From a bacterium (GTDB taxonomy: Bacteria > Desulfobacterota > JAPLJL01), in assembly GCA_028713675.1 (NCBI GenBank), contig JAQTNV010000006.1:2199-66198 (forward strand): a stretch of DNA of 64,000 nt. Direction: 5' to 3'. Positions 60,703 through 64,000 of this stretch are shown here, piece after piece (positions within the stretch are counted from its first letter, which is position 1; every line of letters starts with the position of its first letter). Under the pieces are notes generated by a model, which was not told the origin of the DNA, did no database searches, and saw nothing but the letters and a program-made list of their open reading frames with translations. The position numbers and the translations under genes were made by a program.

Positions 60703-62196
60703 ATGAAGATAAACTGCCAGATCGGAAAACCGGAAAAAATAAAAACCGACGCCCTGGTTCTATTCGCGCCCCAGGAGCAGAAACTTCACCGGAACCTGAT
60801 CCCCGTCGACCAGGCCACCCGCGGCCAGATCTCGAAATTGCTTAAATCCGGGGATTTTAACGGCAAGGAAGGCGAATTGGCCGTTTTCTACCCGGACGGG
60901 AAAATTCCCGCCCGGAGGATTGTGATCGCCGGACTGGGCAAGCTATCCGAGATCAACCTGGAAACCTGCCGGAATTCCGCCGGAAAGGCTTTGTGCCGGG
61001 CCCGGGACCTGGGCGCCCGCGAATGTCACCTGCTCCTTCCGGAGATCCCCGCCGGGGCCGGGTCCGGCCCGATCGCCCAGGCCCTGACCGAAGGTGGACT
61101 GCTCGCCCTTTACCAGTACGAGGAATACAAGACCGAAAAAACCAAAAAACAAATTCAGAAAATCACTGTCTTGGCCCGGAGCGAAACCGAACTCCGCCTG
61201 ATCAATTCCGTGATCACGAAAATCCAAATCATCATCGATTCGGTCAATTTTGCCCGCGATCTGATCAACGGGCCCGCCAACAAGGTCACCCCGGAATTTC
61301 TAGCCGGGGAAGCCCGCCGCCTGGCCCGGGAAGAAAAATTAAAACTGAAAATATTCGGCCCGGCCGAAATTAAAAAGATGGGGATGGGCGGGCTCACCGC
61401 CGTCTCGGTCGGAAGCACCCGAAACCTGCCCCGTTTCCTGGTCATCGAATATCCGGGTAAAGGCCGGGCCGGACGAAAACCGGTGGCGCTGGTCGGGAAA
61501 GGAATAACCTTCGACTCGGGAGGAATCTCGATCAAGCCCTCGAACGGAATGGAAGAGATGAAAACCGACATGGCCGGGGCGGCCGCGGTTCTGGGCACCC
61601 TCCGGGCTGCGGCCCGGCTGAAGCTTTCACCCCGGATTGTCGGGTTCATCCCCGCCACCGAGAATATGCCCAGCGGGTCGGCCTATCGTCCCGGCGACGT
61701 CTTACGCCCCTATTCCGGCCCCACCGTCGAGGTGATCTCCACCGACGCCGAGGGACGGCTGATCCTGGCCGACGCCCTGGCCTACGCCCGCGATAAATAC
61801 CGTCCGGAAGCCATCATCGACCTGGCCACCCTGACCGGCGCCTGCATCATCGCCCTGGGCCGGGAAGCCTCCGGCCTTCTCGGCAACGACCCCAAGCTGA
61901 TCAAGAAAATCATCCAGGCCGGGGAGGAATCCGGGGAACGGGTCTGGCAGCTTCCCCTCTGGAAGGAATACGGCGAAGCGATTAAGAGCAACGTGGCCGA
62001 CATCAAGAATTCCGGCAACCGCGAGGCGGGGACCATCACCGGAGGATTTTTTCTGAAGCACTACGTCGGGGATACCCCCTGGGCCCACCTGGATATCGCC
62101 GGCACCGCATACGAGGAAAAGGGACGCCGCTATCTCGGCAAAGGCGCCACCGGGGTGGGAATCAGGCTTTTAATCAAGCTCCTGCAGGATTGGTAA
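60703..62196 (+). CDS. pepA: Leucyl aminopeptidase (M17 family)
   Basis: The 497-residue metallo-aminopeptidase has metal and substrate motifs GKGITFDSGGISIKPSNGME, MKTDMAGAAAVLG and STDAEGRLILADALAYA. The Lys and the Arg of the last motif (active site) are present. M17 enzymes are usually hexamers that remove N-terminal residues and may also bind DNA. The start has AAGGAGAAAAAA. Peptide transport genes (dpp) lie upstream, so peptide use is a plausible theme. Confidence 0.93.
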   Translation: MKINCQIGKPEKIKTDALVLFAPQEQKLHRNLIPVDQATRGQISKLLKSGDFNGKEGELAVFYPDGKIPARRIVIAGLGKLSEINLETCRNSAGKALCRARDLGARECHLLLPEIPAGAGSGPIAQALTEGGLLALYQYEEYKTEKTKKQIQKITVLARSETELRLINSVITKIQIIIDSVNFARDLINGPANKVTPEFLAGEARRLAREEKLKLKIFGPAEIKKMGMGGLTAVSVGSTRNLPRFLVIEYPGKGRAGRKPVALVGKGITFDSGGISIKPSNGMEEMKTDMAGAAAVLGTLRAAARLKLSPRIVGFIPATENMPSGSAYRPGDVLRPYSGPTVEVISTDAEGRLILADALAYARDKYRPEAIIDLATLTGACIIALGREASGLLGNDPKLIKKIIQAGEESGERVWQLPLWKEYGEAIKSNVADIKNSGNREAGTITGGFFLKHYVGDTPWAHLDIAGTAYEEKGRRYLGKGATGVGIRLLIKLLQDW

Positions 62197-62348
62197 AACA
62201 TATAAAGCAGGTAGCAAGTAGCCAGTAACCTGTTGCCAAACAATAATAGGAGCAAACACCCGCCCGGGAGGATCGGCTCGCCATTCCAATTTCTTTTCCC
62301 GGGTTAAATTTACCGGTTACCGGCGGCTTGATACCTGGAACCGTTTTT

Positions 62349-62966
62349 TTACTTGTCGGAAAGCTTCTTCAAATCCTCGGCGAATGAAACCTCGTGATGG
62401 AAAAGCGGCGGGGTCAGGACGTAAACCATTTCCGCTTTCTCCTTGCCGGGATTGCGCCAGGAATGCGGCTGGGATGACTTGTAATGAAAGCTGTCTCCCT
62501 TTCTGAGCAGATACTTTTCCTCCCCCAGGTTAATCTCGATCCTGCCCCGCAGGCACAGGATCAGTTCCTCTCCTTCGTGATATAGATTCTCGTCGCCGGT
62601 CTTGCCGCCCGGTTCCAGGATCAGCACCGCCGCGAAGATTTTCCAATCCTTGAGCCGCCAGGCGATGGTCTCAGCTACCATCCGGCTTTCATTGCTGTAA
62701 AGCGCCGTCCGGTCTTTCCGGCGAACCAGCTCGAAATCCCGGACTTCCTCCACCGCCTCATCCAGGAATTCCCCGACCTTGCGTCCCAGGGCGTGGGCGA
62801 TCCTGATCATCGTCGCAACCGAAGGGATCATCCCGTCGGTCTCAATTTTATAAATCCCGGCCGGGGAGACCCCGGAAATCTCCGCCAGTTTCTGGATCGA
62901 AAGGTTCTGGTCCTGGCGGAACCTGCGGATTTTTTCCCCTATCCTGAGAACCAAGTCTCTGACCAT
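62349..62966 (-). CDS. XRE-family regulator with cupin domain
   Basis: The 205-residue protein has an N-terminal HTH (LSIQKLAEISGVSPAGIYKI) and a C-terminal cupin (NLYHEGEELILCLRGRIEIN, then GDSFHYKSSQPHSW). It is of the PuuR/CupR type, in which a small ligand or metal in the cupin controls DNA binding. The target is unknown; the divergent neighbour pepA and the sirtuin gene are candidates. ATG 62966 is preceded by GGGGGC, a weak site. Confidence 0.88.
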   Translation of the reverse strand: MVRDLVLRIGEKIRRFRQDQNLSIQKLAEISGVSPAGIYKIETDGMIPSVATMIRIAHALGRKVGEFLDEAVEEVRDFELVRRKDRTALYSNESRMVAETIAWRLKDWKIFAAVLILEPGGKTGDENLYHEGEELILCLRGRIEINLGEEKYLLRKGDSFHYKSSQPHSWRNPGKEKAEMVYVLTPPLFHHEVSFAEDLKKLSDK

Positions 62967-62997
62967 ATCAATTGCCCCCTACTGAGTCAGTTCATAG

Positions 62998-63125
62998 CCT
63001 AAAAGTTCTTAGCCTAAGAGTTTAAGGATTTTGATTATTATGCTTTTCGGGTTCTTTACTTTCGGTTCCCAGCCTTCTTCATTCTTAAACTTTTAGGCTT
63101 CCTAACTCTTAGGCTTTTAGGCTCC
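62998..63125. repeat. Degenerate CCTAAAAGCCTAAGAG repeat region
   Basis: Imperfect copies such as AGCCTAAAAGTTCTTAGCCT and TTTTAGGCTTCCTAACTCTT occur in both orientations. The last copy runs into the end of the sirtuin gene, whose final codons and stop (Leu-Lys-Ala-stop) are repeat sequence. It lies between the sirtuin gene and the XRE-cupin gene. Confidence 0.75.
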
Positions 63126-63936
63126 TGATTTTTATTACTTCCTCGACGATTAAGGGCATGGCAACGGCGGCTTTTTCCCGGATATAAACATCGTTTTCCG
63201 CCGCGAAAACCTTTTCGGTCGGATTGACTTCGATCAGAACCGCCCCGGCTTTCCGCGCCTGCTCGGGAACCATGGCCGCCGGGTAGACCGCCCCGGAGGT
63301 TCCGAGCACCAGCATCACGTCGCTCTGATGAGCCTCGACGATCGATTCGGCCAGTTCCTGAACTGATTCCCCGAACATCACCACATCCGGGCGGCTTATG
63401 CCCCCGCAGGCGCAACGGGGAATCCTTTCCAGAATTGATTCCAGGGAAAGCGGGCCCGCTCCCCGGGCGATATCCCGCAGACTTCCCAGCAGATCCCCGC
63501 GGTCGACAAAAAACTTTTTCTCGCAGTTCAGGCAGCGAAAGCGATAGAGATTGCCGTGGACTTCGAAGACCCTGGTACTGCCGGCCTCGCGGTGCAGGTT
63601 GTCGATATTCTGGGTAATCACCGACCGGATCAGGCCCATTTTCTCCAGCTCCGCCAGGGCCAGGTGCCCGGCATTCGGACGGGCGGCGTCAAAGCTTTCC
63701 GCCACTTCCCGGATAATCTCCCGGATTTTATCCCCTCCCTCGGAGAGAACCGACATTATCCCCGCCGCGGTTCCGACCTCCTCCGGGTCGAAGCGGTCCC
63801 AGAGCCCGCCGGGATCACGGAAGGTGGCAATCCCGCTCTCGGCCGACATCCCGGCCCCGGTGAAAATAACCACTGACTTGGCCCGGGAAAGGATTTCCGC
63901 GGCCTTTTCTATCGTTTCAGACAGATTATTTTTCAT
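63109..63936 (-). CDS. NAD-dependent protein deacylase, Sir2 family
   Basis: The 275-residue sirtuin has the NAD motif FTGAGMSAESGIATFRDPGG (residues 25-44), QNID near 113, the catalytic His in EVHGNLY, and a zinc site with CLNC and CACG. It would remove acetyl or longer acyl groups from lysines, which is often connected with acyl-CoA metabolism. The start ATG is preceded by no strong ribosome-binding site (AATAATCTG). A possible promoter is at the window edge. Confidence 0.93.
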   Translation of the reverse strand: MKNNLSETIEKAAEILSRAKSVVIFTGAGMSAESGIATFRDPGGLWDRFDPEEVGTAAGIMSVLSEGGDKIREIIREVAESFDAARPNAGHLALAELEKMGLIRSVITQNIDNLHREAGSTRVFEVHGNLYRFRCLNCEKKFFVDRGDLLGSLRDIARGAGPLSLESILERIPRCACGGISRPDVVMFGESVQELAESIVEAHQSDVMLVLGTSGAVYPAAMVPEQARKAGAVLIEVNPTEKVFAAENDVYIREKAAVAMPLIVEEVIKIRSLKA

Positions 63937-63973
63937 GGGATGGGAAAACGCTTTATTTATTTTGGTAAATAAA

Positions 63974-64000
63974 ATAATACTATAATAAATGCCGAGTCAA
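63974..64000 (-). promoter_or_regulatory. Possible promoter of the sirtuin gene
   Basis: On the minus strand TTGACT at 63995-64000 is followed after 15 bp by TATTAT at 63974-63979. The spacer is short, but the surrounding DNA is AT-rich and about 40 bp before the ATG. Sequence evidence only. Confidence 0.3.

Overview
The window looks like chromosome of a Gram-negative, probably anaerobic bacterium. The outer-membrane evidence is a TonB-dependent receptor, a secreted beta-barrel candidate, lipoprotein-type signals and an EmrA/EmrB pair. The anaerobic and fatty-acid character comes from an aldehyde-ferredoxin-oxidoreductase-family enzyme with a Tat-type 4Fe-4S partner, two acyl-CoA ligases, acyl-CoA dehydrogenases and a CaiB/BaiF CoA-transferase. 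This set is typical of Desulfobacterota (the former Deltaproteobacteria) and related uncultured lineages, but no 16S rRNA or other decisive marker lies in the window. No tRNA, rRNA, CRISPR array, transposase or prophage was found. Most of the window is GC-rich; about 9.0-18.2 kb and the gene at 163-567 are clearly AT-richer.

Layout. 0-8.4 kb, minus strand: end of a nitroreductase-like gene, a small membrane protein, an acyl-CoA ligase, a YdhV-like oxidoreductase with its 4Fe-4S partner, a CrtC/AttH-like protein, a helical hypothetical protein and a phosphotransferase. 8.6 kb: a decayed HTH gene. 9.0-18.0 kb: an AT-rich Rhs polymorphic-toxin locus. 18.2-22.2 kb: EmrAB-type efflux and an SMP-30-like lipoprotein. 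22.6-29.5 kb: RRM protein, zinc alcohol dehydrogenase, SPOR protein, pyruvate kinase, RmuC and three small proteins. 29.7-32.6 kb: a SsuBC-like ABC transporter without binding protein, split by an opposing FAD oxidoreductase. 32.7-41.5 kb, plus strand: DUF3467, polyprenyl diphosphate synthase, GyrA, a TPR lipoprotein, a 28-residue basic peptide, an archaeal-looking RNase HII, an HD protein and a TonB receptor. 41.6-47.0 kb, minus strand: envelope proteins, a YHS protein and a Cu(I) P-type ATPase. 47.2-53.6 kb: fused CoA-transferase, acyl-CoA dehydrogenase, a Cys4 mini-protein and a long-chain acyl-CoA ligase. 53.7-58.7 kb: Dpp-type peptide transporter genes with a MshEN-type protein inserted between the two permeases. 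58.8-64 kb: degenerate acyl-CoA dehydrogenase, zinc-ribbon receiver protein, leucyl aminopeptidase, XRE-cupin regulator and sirtuin.

The most notable system is the Rhs locus. A roughly 2,290-residue secreted protein combines MopE-type Cys/Asp repeats, FG-GAP repeats, YD repeats, a transmembrane hairpin and an Rhs core, and ends in a toxin tip resembling the Tlde1/DUF2778 L,D-transpeptidase-like family. A periplasmic immunity candidate follows. Next comes an orphan copy of the last 519 bp of the core carrying a different tip of the same fold, and then a membrane-protein immunity candidate. The two 519-bp copies are direct repeats 1,678 bp apart, so one recombination event would delete toxin 1 and immunity 1 and fuse the core to toxin 2.

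A second theme is intergenic DNA. Many gaps hold degenerate short-unit tandem repeats, each gap with its own unit, and several hold a palindromic element of the GTCATTCC...GGAATGAC type. A roughly 190-bp composite version of that element occurs twice, about 37 kb apart.
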